Assembly (NCBI GenBank): GCA_035371485.1
Contig: DAOOWV010000011.1
Span: 1 to 34,504 of the forward strand
Length of the DNA stretch: 34,504 nt
Direction: 5' to 3'
DNA from: DAOOWV01 sp035371485
Lineage (GTDB): Bacteria; Patescibacteriota; Dojkabacteria; JAFGLO01
Both the position numbers and the translations under genes were made by a program. A model generated the notes under the pieces. It did no database searches. It saw only the letters and a list, made by a program, of their open reading frames with translations, and was not told the origin of the DNA. Shown here one piece after another: positions 7,866 to 15,816 of this stretch (its first letter is position 1; each line of letters starts with the position of its first letter).

Positions 7866-8477
7866 ATGGAGCTACCAAAGTCTATAAACCTGATGATCTC
7901 TAGAACTGAAGAAGAGGTTAAAGTTATAAAGACTAAAGAAAGTATTGACGTTTCAAGTGTGTTGGGTATATTTGTCTTCGTATTTATAGGCTTAGTGATT
8001 TTGGTTGTTAATTTGTACTACAAGTCCGAATTAAAAAAGGTACAAGACCAGAAAGATAGTTTTTTAATTGAAATTAGAAAAAAGGAAAGTCAAAGTTTAG
8101 TAGAAACAAAACAGAGACAAATATTTGAAAGATGGAATGCTTATTCTCAGGTTAAGGATCTTACGGTAACGGACTTCCAGAAAAAACTACTTTTTATGGT
8201 AGATATGATTCCCTCAGAATGTGATGTGCCTTCTTTTTCATTTGAAAATGACAATACTTTTAGTTTTTCGGGAGAATGTATTTCGGATAGTTATGTAAAG
8301 TCACTAAGTCAATCCTTGTTGGATAATGATAATATTAAAAGTTGTTCAATAGTTAACCTTTCTTTGTTGGACGAAGATTCAGATGAAGGAGAAGAACAGA
8401 TTGACTTTGAGGCGGAATATGGGTTTATCCCCTATCGTTTTTCGATAAAAGGTGAATTTACTGAAAATAGTTTTTAG
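7866..8477 (+). CDS. pilN: PilN-like type IV pilus inner-membrane protein
   Basis: The frame opens at TTG 7860, but ATG 7866 (MELPKSINLM) is preferred, giving 203 aa. The short cytoplasmic tail with the PilN-type sequence LPKSINLM is the presumed PilM ligand. One membrane helix spans about 31-51 (SVLGIFVFVFIGLVILVVNL). A charged coiled-coil follows (about 52-95, KSELKKVQDQKDSFLIEI), then a ferredoxin-like periplasmic domain. Length and topology match PilN. It would pair with PilO to link cytoplasmic PilM to outer parts of the pilus machine. The acidic segment near 170-180 (DEDSDEGEEQ) is unusual for the family. It follows pilM by 72 bases and precedes pilO by 25. Confidence 0.82.
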   Translation: MELPKSINLMISRTEEEVKVIKTKESIDVSSVLGIFVFVFIGLVILVVNLYYKSELKKVQDQKDSFLIEIRKKESQSLVETKQRQIFERWNAYSQVKDLTVTDFQKKLLFMVDMIPSECDVPSFSFENDNTFSFSGECISDSYVKSLSQSLLDNDNIKSCSIVNLSLLDEDSDEGEEQIDFEAEYGFIPYRFSIKGEFTENSF

Positions 8478-8502
8478 TTTAAATAATATTGAATAAACAT
8501 TT

Positions 8503-9318
8503 ATGGCCACGGTAGGTTCAAGTGTTGAAAAAGCGTCTGGTGACAAAAAAAGAAATAGAAGTATTTGGGAAGCTTTAGCATCAGGTGCTCCTAAAGGAAT
8601 GTCCCTTATAGATTTTCTTGTGCCAATAATGGTTATTGCTTTAGTAGTTGTAATCGGAGCTTTTTTGTATCCTTACGTTGAAACAATATTTGAAAGTAGA
8701 AACCAACTTGAAGTTTTGAAATCTGAAAACGCCATACTTAGTACCAAATGGCAAACAATGCAAGGATTAAATTCAACTACACAAACTCAAGTTATTGAAG
8801 ATCTTAGTAAACTAATTCCATCCTCACTTGAAGTAAGTGAACTAGCTTTGTACGTAAGAGAAGTAGCTAGTGATTACAACCTTGAACCAATTAGCTTAAC
8901 ATTAGAAAATAGTACAAGTGTGCCATCAATTCAAAATGTTAATGATGTTAGTGGAATGGAATCTTTTCAAGCTCCTGAAAACATGTCTGTGATTATGGGG
9001 CCATTTAGTTATCGGGGAAATGTTGAGTCAATAGCAGGCTTTTTGGACGATCTGACTGGGAAAGGAATGTTGATTAGTGTAAGCGACTTTTCAATATCTA
9101 AAGAGCGAAGAAAATTAGTAGACGATGAAAATCAATATGAAGTTCAACCTTTAGACTGGTACCTCAATCCTGATTTGTATGAGGATAATGTCTGGGTTAT
9201 TAGTTTCATACTTGTTGGATATACAGTAGATGTGGAACCAGCTTTTGCGGAAATGAGCCCGTTACCATCAGTTAGTGTTGAAGATATTAACAAAGAAATT
9301 CAGACAAGAGTAAGATAA
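8503..9318 (+). CDS. pilO: PilO-like type IV pilus inner-membrane protein
   Basis: The protein is 271 aa from ATG 8503. A basic cytoplasmic tail of about 35 residues is followed by one membrane helix at about 38-57 (DFLVPIMVIALVVVIGAFL). A coiled-coil covers about 62-92, with a periplasmic ferredoxin-like domain after it (SKLIPSSLEVSELALYVREV, then FSYRGNVESIAGFLDDLTGK). PilO is the partner of PilN; the heterodimer aligns the pilus apparatus in the membrane. Sequence conservation in this family is low, so the call rests on topology, the VRE and GNVESIAGFLDDL segments and position right after pilN. The C-terminal 40 residues have no clear counterpart in typical PilO. Confidence 0.8.
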   Translation: MATVGSSVEKASGDKKRNRSIWEALASGAPKGMSLIDFLVPIMVIALVVVIGAFLYPYVETIFESRNQLEVLKSENAILSTKWQTMQGLNSTTQTQVIEDLSKLIPSSLEVSELALYVREVASDYNLEPISLTLENSTSVPSIQNVNDVSGMESFQAPENMSVIMGPFSYRGNVESIAGFLDDLTGKGMLISVSDFSISKERRKLVDDENQYEVQPLDWYLNPDLYEDNVWVISFILVGYTVDVEPAFAEMSPLPSVSVEDINKEIQTRVR

Positions 9319-9323
9319 CGCTT

Positions 9324-10946
9324 ATGGATAACATATATTATGGCAGACGTTTAGCTTCACCAAATTTTAAAAATAGAAGAGAGAAAAATAATAATGCAGG
9401 TAATACAAGTCTATTTAAAGTTTTATTTTCTTTGTTAATATTTTTTTTGTTTTTTAAGGCATTATCTGCAAAACCTGTTTCTAAAGTTGAATTTCAACAA
9501 ATTTCGCTTCCATTTGTATATAGCAACTATTCTCAATACGAGTCCCTGCTTGCAAATGCTGGTTTTATTCCAACTTCAAATTCAAGAATGAAGGAGGTTG
9601 CAGAAGTTACGACAACCAATAATGATGATAATAAATGCATACTTGTTCAAAGTGTTCCAACTGTTGCTGTTGTAAATAATAAAAGTAAGGTTGATAACAT
9701 TGATAGTGATAACAACGTATATAGTTATGTTTATTCTGGTGAAGGAACAAGTACTTTTGGTGGAAACAAATTAAATAGTGTTGATGATGTGTATAGTTAT
9801 TTAGATAAGGATAAAACACTGGTAGGTATTGTTGATGCTGTTGATTTACGTCCTCAATATCGAGTCGTACCAATTGACGGTGAATATCCGTTTATTGATG
9901 AAGGGTATGATATGTATCGTGATGTTTATTTTTGTGTTTATGATGATGAACATTCCTATAGAATGCAGAATTTTGTTTCAATTTTAAATAACGACAATCC
10001 TGAATTTTTAACTTTGTCCCAAACTGGAGTTACTGCAATGGTAAGAGGAATGGCGAGGAAAATTGATTCTGTTGGTGATAACAAATATCCAGCTTTGCTG
10101 ATTAAAGAATATTTAGATAAATCTGACATTGTTCATACAAGTAATGAAGTCTCGTTTATGCCAGGGTGTAATGCGGGTGCAAGTGGTGTCAACTTTTGCT
10201 CAAAACCAGAATATTTTGAATCAATGACTTATTTGGGGATTGATATTGTAGGTTTAACGGGCAATCATAATAACGATAAAGGTAACAAATGGAATACTTA
10301 CAGTATAGAAATGTATGAGGAAGCTGGAATGAAATATTTTGGTGGTGGTAAAAATATTGAGGATGCCAGTAAAATTTTGTATATTGAAGAAAAAGGAACT
10401 AAAGTCGCATTTATTGGTTATAATTTCTATGACTGGTATTATGGTTACACTCATGCTCTTGCTGGAGCAACAACTGCGGGAGCGAATCCATACTCTGAAG
10501 ACAAAATGAAAAAAGATATTGCAGAAGCAAAACAGAATGCGGATGTAGTTATAGTAGAATTTCAATTTCAGGAATGCTGGGCATATAGTGATAGTGAATC
10601 TGCAAATAGTGCTTGTTATCAACCAATTAATAACCCAAATCAAAAAGAATATTTTAGGAAAGCTGTAGAATATGGTGCAGATATTGTCGATGGTGCTCAG
10701 GCTCATCATCCACAGATAGTAGAGTCATATGAAGGTGGCATGATTTTTTATGGATTAGGTAATTTCTTTTTTGATCAAGAGGAGTGGATTGGTACAAAGC
10801 AAGGAATGATATTGACTCATGTTTTTAATGAGGGAAAATATCTTAACACAATTGTAATGCCTACATATTACGATGCCTCTTTTCAAGTGTATGTTCCCAC
10901 AGATAGTAAAAAGACTGATATGCTAGATATTTATTATCAGCGGTAA
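9324..10946 (+). CDS. CapA-family metallophosphatase-like membrane protein
   Basis: The protein is 540 aa and starts 5 bases after pilO. A basic N-terminus leads to one membrane helix at about 29-46 (SLFKVLFSLLIFFLFFKAL), so the bulk is outside the cell. The C-terminal half is a CapA (PGA_cap) domain: TGVTAMVRGMARKI near 232, GLTGNHNND at 310-318, YFGGGKNIEDA, and GAQAHHPQIVESYEGGMIFY with AHHP at 460-463, then GLGNFFFDQ. CapA homologues take part in poly-gamma-glutamate or capsule export. The metal-binding Asn/His residues are present. Residues about 130-220 form a separate region (LVGIVDAVDLRPQYRVVPID) resembling the N-terminal part of other long CapA proteins. Its place in the pilus operon suggests a surface role linked to pili, but this is inference. 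Confidence 0.82.
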   Translation: MDNIYYGRRLASPNFKNRREKNNNAGNTSLFKVLFSLLIFFLFFKALSAKPVSKVEFQQISLPFVYSNYSQYESLLANAGFIPTSNSRMKEVAEVTTTNNDDNKCILVQSVPTVAVVNNKSKVDNIDSDNNVYSYVYSGEGTSTFGGNKLNSVDDVYSYLDKDKTLVGIVDAVDLRPQYRVVPIDGEYPFIDEGYDMYRDVYFCVYDDEHSYRMQNFVSILNNDNPEFLTLSQTGVTAMVRGMARKIDSVGDNKYPALLIKEYLDKSDIVHTSNEVSFMPGCNAGASGVNFCSKPEYFESMTYLGIDIVGLTGNHNNDKGNKWNTYSIEMYEEAGMKYFGGGKNIEDASKILYIEEKGTKVAFIGYNFYDWYYGYTHALAGATTAGANPYSEDKMKKDIAEAKQNADVVIVEFQFQECWAYSDSESANSACYQPINNPNQKEYFRKAVEYGADIVDGAQAHHPQIVESYEGGMIFYGLGNFFFDQEEWIGTKQGMILTHVFNEGKYLNTIVMPTYYDASFQVYVPTDSKKTDMLDIYYQR

Positions 10947-11007
10947 AATATATTCTTTAAAAGATTATTGTTTTCGAAATTGAAGAGTTCAAATAGTATT
11001 ATCTTTA

Positions 11008-11400
11008 CTATTCAAGATCTGGTCTAAAATGTTTACGAATTTTTGTTCCCTCCAAATCGTCAGCTTCACAAGCTGTTTTTATTTTCTGTTGATGTGTTTC
11101 GGTGAGCATGCCTTGCCATTCACCATCTGGATCTAAACGAAGTAATCCTTCAACTGATCTAATAAAGTTGTAGAATTCGGGATCTTGTTCACCCAATAAT
11201 ACAAGTTTTTCTTCTGTTGGAATAAATCTTAAAAAATTTGCATTTAATTCATCCGCTCTATTCTGTCTTCTGAATTCTTCTATTATCTTCTGTAGTGCAA
11301 GAATTGATAGTCCTGCATTTATTAAATAACTGTCTTGATTGCCTATTAACGCCAGTGCTGATGTTATTAGTTCATTTAAATAATTCTTCAACTGTTGCAT
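11008..11400 (-). CDS. hypothetical acidic helical protein
   Basis: The frame can open at TTG 11406, but ATG 11400 (MQQLKNYLNELITSAL) is the better start, giving 130 aa. It is largely helical and acidic, with GEQDPEFYNFIRSVEGLLRL in the centre and a charged C-terminus. There is no signal peptide, membrane helix or known motif, and I do not recognise it. It overlaps the 3' end of the racemase-like gene by 29 bases on the same strand, so it is very likely translated from the same message. It converges with the capA-like gene across a 61-base gap without a clear terminator. Confidence 0.65.
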   Translation of the reverse strand: MQQLKNYLNELITSALALIGNQDSYLINAGLSILALQKIIEEFRRQNRADELNANFLRFIPTEEKLVLLGEQDPEFYNFIRSVEGLLRLDPDGEWQGMLTETHQQKIKTACEADDLEGTKIRKHFRPDLE

Positions 11401-12061
11401 TAGCAAATATCTTCATTGTATCGAATATCTTTAAAGTTGGATGTTTAGGAATTAATAATTGTAAGTCAGTATAAGCTAAAACGACACAATCAACATTTTT
11501 CTTTTCAAAGTCAGAAATAATTTGTATAAGTTCTTCCCTATCTTTGTTATTCTGCATTCCAGTAACAAGATTAAGAATAAATTTTCCCATTTTTGCTTGT
11601 TGAAAATCATCTAGAGTTTCGTAACCAATTTGGTTCTCAGAGAAGGCGTTCTCATATAATTTATTCTTAATCGTTGCCGAAGTAGAAACAATACCTACCT
11701 TTTTAAAATTATTTTTCTTAAGAAATTTTACAGTTTCATCGACAATACTCAAAACTGGAATATCAACAGCATTCCTGATTTCTTTGATAAAAACATGTAA
11801 AGAATTACATGGCATAACAATAAAATCAGCACCTGCCCTTTCTAGCCTCTTTGCTTCTTCAATTAAAAAAGGTGGTATTCTTTCAAATCCTATGTTTTTA
11901 GCGATAGCTTCTTTTTCAATTTTGTATGGCAAGGGAACACTAGCAATTATTATCGAAGGTCTATGTATTTGGTCCTTCTTTTGACACGAAAAAACTACGT
12001 CCAGATAAAATTCCGCAGTTGTCTCTGGCCCAAGACCTCCAATTATTCCTACTTTTTTCAT
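11372..12061 (-). CDS. Asp/Glu racemase family protein lacking the second catalytic Cys
   Basis: The frame is open from 12169, but ATG 12061 (MKKVGIIGGLGPETTAEFY) is the family start, giving 229 aa, the normal length for aspartate racemases. The substrate and first-base region is present: GGLGPETTA near 8-16 and MPCNSLH with C85. The second half-site, normally GCTE, reads LAYTDLQLL, so Y197 stands where the second catalytic Cys is expected. The two-base mechanism needs both thiols, so racemisation of Asp or Glu is doubtful. A one-sided reaction (isomerase, decarboxylase or binding role) or loss of activity is possible. If active on D-amino acids it would supply peptidoglycan; a broken NlpC/P60-like peptidase gene lies just upstream on the same strand. 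Confidence 0.85.
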   Translation of the reverse strand: MKKVGIIGGLGPETTAEFYLDVVFSCQKKDQIHRPSIIIASVPLPYKIEKEAIAKNIGFERIPPFLIEEAKRLERAGADFIVMPCNSLHVFIKEIRNAVDIPVLSIVDETVKFLKKNNFKKVGIVSTSATIKNKLYENAFSENQIGYETLDDFQQAKMGKFILNLVTGMQNNKDREELIQIISDFEKKNVDCVVLAYTDLQLLIPKHPTLKIFDTMKIFANATVEELFK

Positions 12062-12149
12062 AACAATGTTGAATCTAAATTTAAGTTTTCTAATTTTGGG
12101 GAATATGTAATGTTGCAATGTATCATCCTTTTGTTTTATCAGATTAAGT

Positions 12150-12610
12150 TCATAATATAGGTGAAGCAACGTTAGTGACTACTGAATTATATATCTGATT
12201 TTGTGTCCTTACTGGAATTGCACTAAAAACAAAATTACCACCAAACCCTTTCTTCATTTCGTTTAAACTAGTGACAATTAAGCGACCCAAATTTCCAAAT
12301 TTCGATAGGTATAGTCCATAACCTATGTATATAGCAAAGTGAGTAATTCCTTGGTATGGGGTATTCACGCGCGAAATGAAAATTGTATCTCCAGGTTTGA
12401 GATCATCTTCGGACTTTAAACTATTTATAATCCACACTTCAGGTTTGAAAACGCCAGGTTTACAGGGGATGCCATTTACATAATGAATGAAATCACAACA
12501 GTTGAAATCATCGTCTTTTAGTTTTTTTCATCTCGTAGATGTTCCCCTATTCTATCTGTCATTCCTTTTGGTAACGCAATCTCCTTCAGACCTGCGTTAT
12601 TTCTTATCAT
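12150..12610 (-). pseudogene. NlpC/P60-like peptidase gene, frame-shifted
   Basis: The gene starts at ATG 12610 (MIRNNAGLKEIALPKGMTDR). It reaches a run of seven A (opposite 12522-12528), where the frame stops. Adding one A restores LRDEKKLKDDDFNCCDFIHY and continues in frame to 12150. The rebuilt protein is about 153 aa. The NCCDFIHYVNG segment resembles the catalytic-Cys motif of NlpC/P60 enzymes. LKPGDTIFISR and ITHFAIYIGYGLYLSKFG resemble the conserved LKPGDLVFF and HVGIYIG segments with the catalytic His. Such enzymes cut peptide bonds in the cell wall. The segment from GTG 12437 alone lacks the Cys and would be inactive. Its start lies 19 bases after the previous gene's stop. Sequencing error in the A-run is the alternative. 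Confidence 0.65.
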
Positions 12611-12628
12611 GATTTCGACCTTATTTGT

Positions 12629-12877
12629 TCAAGAGAGGTCTGAAAGTCTATAATAAACAAATGGTTTATTAGGAGTTGTTCGGGAAAGTGTTATACTTTG
12701 AACCCTGAATTTGGTTCCGGATTCAATATTAGTTGCCTCAATGAAGTCCTGTTCTACAATAAGTTTGGTGGTAGCTGGGTCGGAAGTTATGCTTTTCTCA
12801 TAATCTTGTCGGAGGGTTTCCATAAGAGCATTTGAGTAAGTGAATTTTTCTATGATACCTAACTCATATTTATACAA
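12629..12877 (-). CDS. small hypothetical protein
   Basis: The frame of 82 codons starts at TTG 12877 (LYKYELGIIEKFTYSNALME). The frame stays open 13 codons further upstream (including IRFFGENS) but has no standard start there, so the true start is uncertain. The sequence is mixed alpha/beta with no membrane segment (FRVQSITLSRTTPNKPFVYY at the end). No family is recognised. It precedes the NlpC/P60-like gene by 19 bases and is divergent from the UvrA-like gene. Confidence 0.5.
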   Translation of the reverse strand: MYKYELGIIEKFTYSNALMETLRQDYEKSITSDPATTKLIVEQDFIEATNIESGTKFRVQSITLSRTTPNKPFVYYRLSDLS

Positions 12878-12936
12878 ACTGTTTTCACCAAAGAAACGAA
12901 TGTAATAGTATATGAATTATGTAGAAAAAATAACAA

Positions 12937-12945
12937 TGCTATAAT
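12937..12945 (+). promoter_or_regulatory. extended -10 promoter giving a nearly leaderless message
   Basis: TGcTATAAT is a perfect extended -10. The start of transcription would be near 12952, right at the TTG start codon (12953) of the UvrA-like gene. No SD-like sequence precedes that codon. There is no clear -35. Confidence 0.5.
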
Positions 12946-12952
12946 TGACTTA

Positions 12953-15236
12953 TTGAATTATTTGAAAGATATTATATTGGAAAATAAAAGCATAATTATT
13001 AAAGGAGCGAGGGAAAATAACCTAAAAAATATATCTGTTACTATTCCTCGTAATCAGATTACTAGTATTGTTGGTGTTTCAGGCTCTGGGAAGTCATCAC
13101 TTGCCTATAATGTTTTGTTTAGTGAAGGACAAAGACAGTTTTTAGAATCTATTAGTACATTTGCAGTGCGATTATTAAAAAAAACACAACGTCCAGATGT
13201 TGATGAAATTTTGAATTTGTCCCCTACTATCTCGATTGATCAAAGAAAATTAAGAGGTAGTCCACGTTCTACTGTCGGAACTGCAACAGAATTATATACT
13301 TATTTTAGATTACTTTTTTCAAGATTTGGTTCTGTAAATGGATTAAGTGCTGGACATTTTTCATTTAATAATCCTAAAGGAGCTTGTAAAAAATGTAAAG
13401 GTCTTGGGATTGAATTTACTGTTGCCCCTGAAGAAATAATTGATTATTCAAAATCATTATGTGAGGGTGCTGTAAAGTATGGTACATATAAGCCTGGAAA
13501 TCGTTTATATAATATTATCAAGAATTCAGGTAGGTTAGATATGTCAAAAAAAATTAGTGAATATGATCAGGATGAATTATATTTTCTCCTTTATACTCCG
13601 AGAGTTGAGTTAAGTAATAAGGATCAAGGGTTTATACAAACTTTTAGTCATGAAGGAATTATTACTCGACTAATAAGTAGGATGGGTGACTTAAGAGGTT
13701 TGTCTAAAAGCAAAGAAATATCTGATAAGCCTTATGTAATTGAAAGAAAATGCTCCGAATGTGATGGAAGTAGATTAAATAAAATGGCATTGAGTTCACT
13801 AATTAAAGGTAAAAATATAGGATACTACTCTACCTTAGAGATAAATAAATTAATAAATGAAATTGACGATATAAAAATAAATGGAGCTGATGATCTTTTA
13901 TCTCGAATAAAAAATAGTTTAAACTATCTCGATAAAGTGAAACTTGGGTATTTATCGTTGAATCGAGGATTAGATACATTATCTGGGGGTGAAGCACAAC
14001 GATTGAAATTGGCGCGTGAATTGGGAAATAGTCCAATAGAAATGGTTTACATAATTGATGAGTCTACGGCAACTCTTCATAGTAAAGATAGAGAATATAT
14101 AACAGATCTGATTAAAGCAATTAAGAATCAGGATAATACTGTAGTCCTTATTACCCATGATAAAAAATTAATGGAACAAGCGGATAATATTATAGAAATT
14201 GGAAAAGGTGCTGGCAAATTAGGAGGGAATGTTATTTTTAATGGGAATTATGATGGATTATTGAAATGTACTGACTCAATAACCTTAGAGTATATAAAAC
14301 GGAAAAGTACAATTAAAACAGAATTTAGGAAACCAAAAGGATCTTTGAAGATTTCAAATTTATCAATAAATAATCTTAAAAATGTTTCAGTTGATATTCC
14401 GATTTGGATTTTATGTTCTTTTACTGGAGTATCAGGATCTGGGAAGAGCTCACTTTTAATTGATGGGTTTGCAAGGCAATATCGAGATAAAGTTATTGTC
14501 GTGGATCAATCCCCTACGCAAGGAATGGCAAGAGGCAACCGTGTAACTTATATTGGAGTTTTTGACAAGATTAGAAAAATGATGGCTGAAGAAAATAATG
14601 TGTCTTTGCAGTTATTTTCATTTAATGGAAAAGGTGCGTGTCCTGAGTGTAAAGGATTAGGTTATCGAAAAATAGATATGCATTTTATGGGAGATGTAAG
14701 GGTAAAGTGTGAGACTTGTCTAGGCAGAAGATATAAGGAAGATGTATTGAAATATACTATTAGTGGGAAAAATATGGTTGATATTTTAAATATGACAGTT
14801 GGAGAGGTGTATAATTTCTTTGATGATAAAGCAATTAAGCAACAACTAAATATGTTAAGAGCAGTTGGGCTTTCATATATCGAATTAGGTCAAAGTCATG
14901 ATACTTTCTTAAGGAGGTGAGGCACAAAGATTGAAGTTGGCTAAACAACTTCAGAAGAGTGGAAATATCTATGTTTTGGATGAGCCAACAGCTGGTTTAC
15001 ATATGGCTGATATTGAAAAGCTTTTATTATTGTTAAATAAAATTGTTGATAATGAGAATACAGTATTAGCAGTTGAACATGACTTAACATTTATTGCTCA
15101 GTCTGACTGGATAATAGATCTTGGTCCCGAGGGTGGAGATAAAGGTGGAACAATCGTCGGTGAAGGAACTCCACAAGACTTAATGAAAATTAAAGAGTCA
15201 TATACTGGAGAGGCGTTGAAGCTAACGAACAAGTGA
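12953..15236 (+). pseudogene. UvrA-like ABC ATPase without UvrB-binding domain, frame-shifted
   Basis: The gene starts at TTG 12953, and the first frame runs 655 codons to TGA 14918-14920. The second frame, usable from 14913, continues to 15236. Domains in order: Walker A GVSGSGKSSL at 41-50, SPTISIDQRKLRGSPRSTVG, a CxxC zinc site at C145, signature DTLSGGEAQRLKLA near 342, Walker B VYIIDES, second Walker A at 492-500, zinc module CPECKGLG and CETCLGRR, then the second signature and LDEPTAGLHMADIEKLL. The break falls inside the second signature: SHDTFLRR-stop in frame one and GGEAQRLKLAKQL in frame two. Removing one A at 14911-14912 would give DTFLGGEAQR. The total, about 760 aa, is shorter than UvrA (about 940) because FSFNNPKGACKKC follows the first half-site with almost no UvrB-binding domain, as in UvrA2-type proteins linked to drug tolerance. 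Confidence 0.85.
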
Positions 15237-15281
15237 AAAATGAACGAACTAACTAACTAACGAACGAATGAACGAACGAAA
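15237..15281 (+). repeat. GAAC/TAAC tetranucleotide tract
   Basis: A run of 4-base units (GAAC, TAAC, GAAT) begins just after the UvrA-like stop codon, including AACTAACTAACTAACG and ATGAACGAACG. Shorter tracts of the same kind precede the GC-rich repeats at 17.8 and 34.3 kb and occur at 25.84 kb. Confidence 0.75.
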
Positions 15282-15340
15282 TTAAATGATAGGTGATACC
15301 TGCCCGGCCGACCTTTTGAACATGACTGGCAGGCGGGAGT
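15282..15340 (+). repeat. GC-rich inverted repeat, copy A
   Basis: ATTAAATGATAGGTGATA is followed by CCTGCCCGGCCGACC (15299-15313), a 14-base variable centre and GGCAGGCGGG (15328-15337). CCTGCC pairs with GGCAGG. It is a diverged relative of copies B (17787-17870) and C (34319-34402). It lies between convergent genes and may serve as a two-way terminator. Confidence 0.75.
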
Positions 15341-15344
15341 TTTA

Positions 15345-15440
15345 AATTATTTTATCCTTCGACAATTCAGAATTCAGAACTCAAAACTCATAACCCTGCA
15401 TACCGCCTACTGTGTACTTATTTATTAAAACTAATAATGG
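15345..15440 (+). repeat. short-word degenerate repeat tract
   Basis: The tract holds near-repeats such as TTCAGAATTCAGAACTC followed by AAAACTC, then a GCCTACTGTGTACTT block. That block resembles TTACTGCCTACTGTTTACTG at 17.96 kb and the TTACTGCCTA word at 34.48 kb. No gene is visible. Confidence 0.45.
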
Positions 15441-15656
15441 TTAGTTATTGACTATTTCAATCGTTTTAATTTTAGATTTTGCTCCTTTAATTAATTTTAG
15501 CCTGGATTTACTGATCTTTAGGTATTTTGCTAGAAGTTCAATCACTTTTTGATTGGCTTCCCCTTTGTGTGGAGATGCAGTTGTAAAAACAATTATTGTC
15601 CCATTCTCTTCTACTACCTTATTTAAAGATGCTTTGGTTTTAACTTTTACTATCAT
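15441..15656 (-). CDS. DUF167/UPF0235 (YggU-like) family protein
   Basis: The protein is 71 aa from ATG 15656. It has the family core: a first strand MIVKVKTKAS, then SPHKGEANQKVIELLAKYL and SKSRLKLIKGAKSKIKTIEI. The KGEAN motif and the KSRLKLIKGAKS segment are the diagnostic parts of this family of small alpha/beta proteins, whose biochemical role is unknown. It is slightly shorter than typical members (about 90-100 aa), lacking an N-terminal extension. It converges with the UvrA-like gene and is divergent from the ABC export pair. Confidence 0.85.
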   Translation of the reverse strand: MIVKVKTKASLNKVVEENGTIIVFTTASPHKGEANQKVIELLAKYLKISKSRLKLIKGAKSKIKTIEIVNN

Positions 15657-15678
15657 GATTTTTATTCATTAAGGTTTG

Positions 15679-15687
15679 TGATATAAT
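15679..15687 (+). promoter_or_regulatory. extended -10 promoter for the ABC export pair
   Basis: TGaTATAAT is a perfect extended -10. The start of transcription would be near 15694, giving a leader of about 120 bases before GTG 15817. That leader holds the hairpin at 15726-15759 and three TGTGAAAA copies. Confidence 0.45.
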
Positions 15688-15725
15688 CATTTTGTTATTA
15701 ATTATAGCATAATTTATCGTATTTG

Positions 15726-15759
15726 CTTTCTTTCGAGATCTATATGTCGAAAGAGAAAG
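15726..15759 (+). promoter_or_regulatory. leader hairpin before the ABC export pair
   Basis: CTTTCTTTCGA (15726-15736) pairs with TCGAAAGAGAAAG (15747-15759) with a 2-base bulge and a 10-base loop. It is not followed by a T-run. It is a candidate operator or RNA control element for the downstream transporter. Confidence 0.4.
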
Positions 15760-15816
15760 TTATATGTGAAAAATAAGTAATATCTGTGAAAACTAGCTTA
15801 ATTCATTGAGTATTCT

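Noticed and set aside
9607..9873. His/Tyr/Gln-rich minus-strand frame inside the capA-like gene
   Set aside because: The composition is an artefact of GTT/GAT-rich codons on the plus strand; the plus frame has a full CapA domain.
10947..11007. Rho-independent terminator between the convergent capA-like and hypothetical genes
   Set aside because: No GC-containing stem followed by a T-run is visible.
14901..14935. Exact restoration of LSGGE by TGA or TAA recoding
   Set aside because: The frame with LS and GGE has an in-frame TAA between them, but its upstream part is not coding; TGA is used as a normal stop elsewhere, so recoding is not supported.
15237..15440. CRISPR array
   Set aside because: Repeat units are too short and variable, with no regular spacers and no cas genes anywhere in the window.
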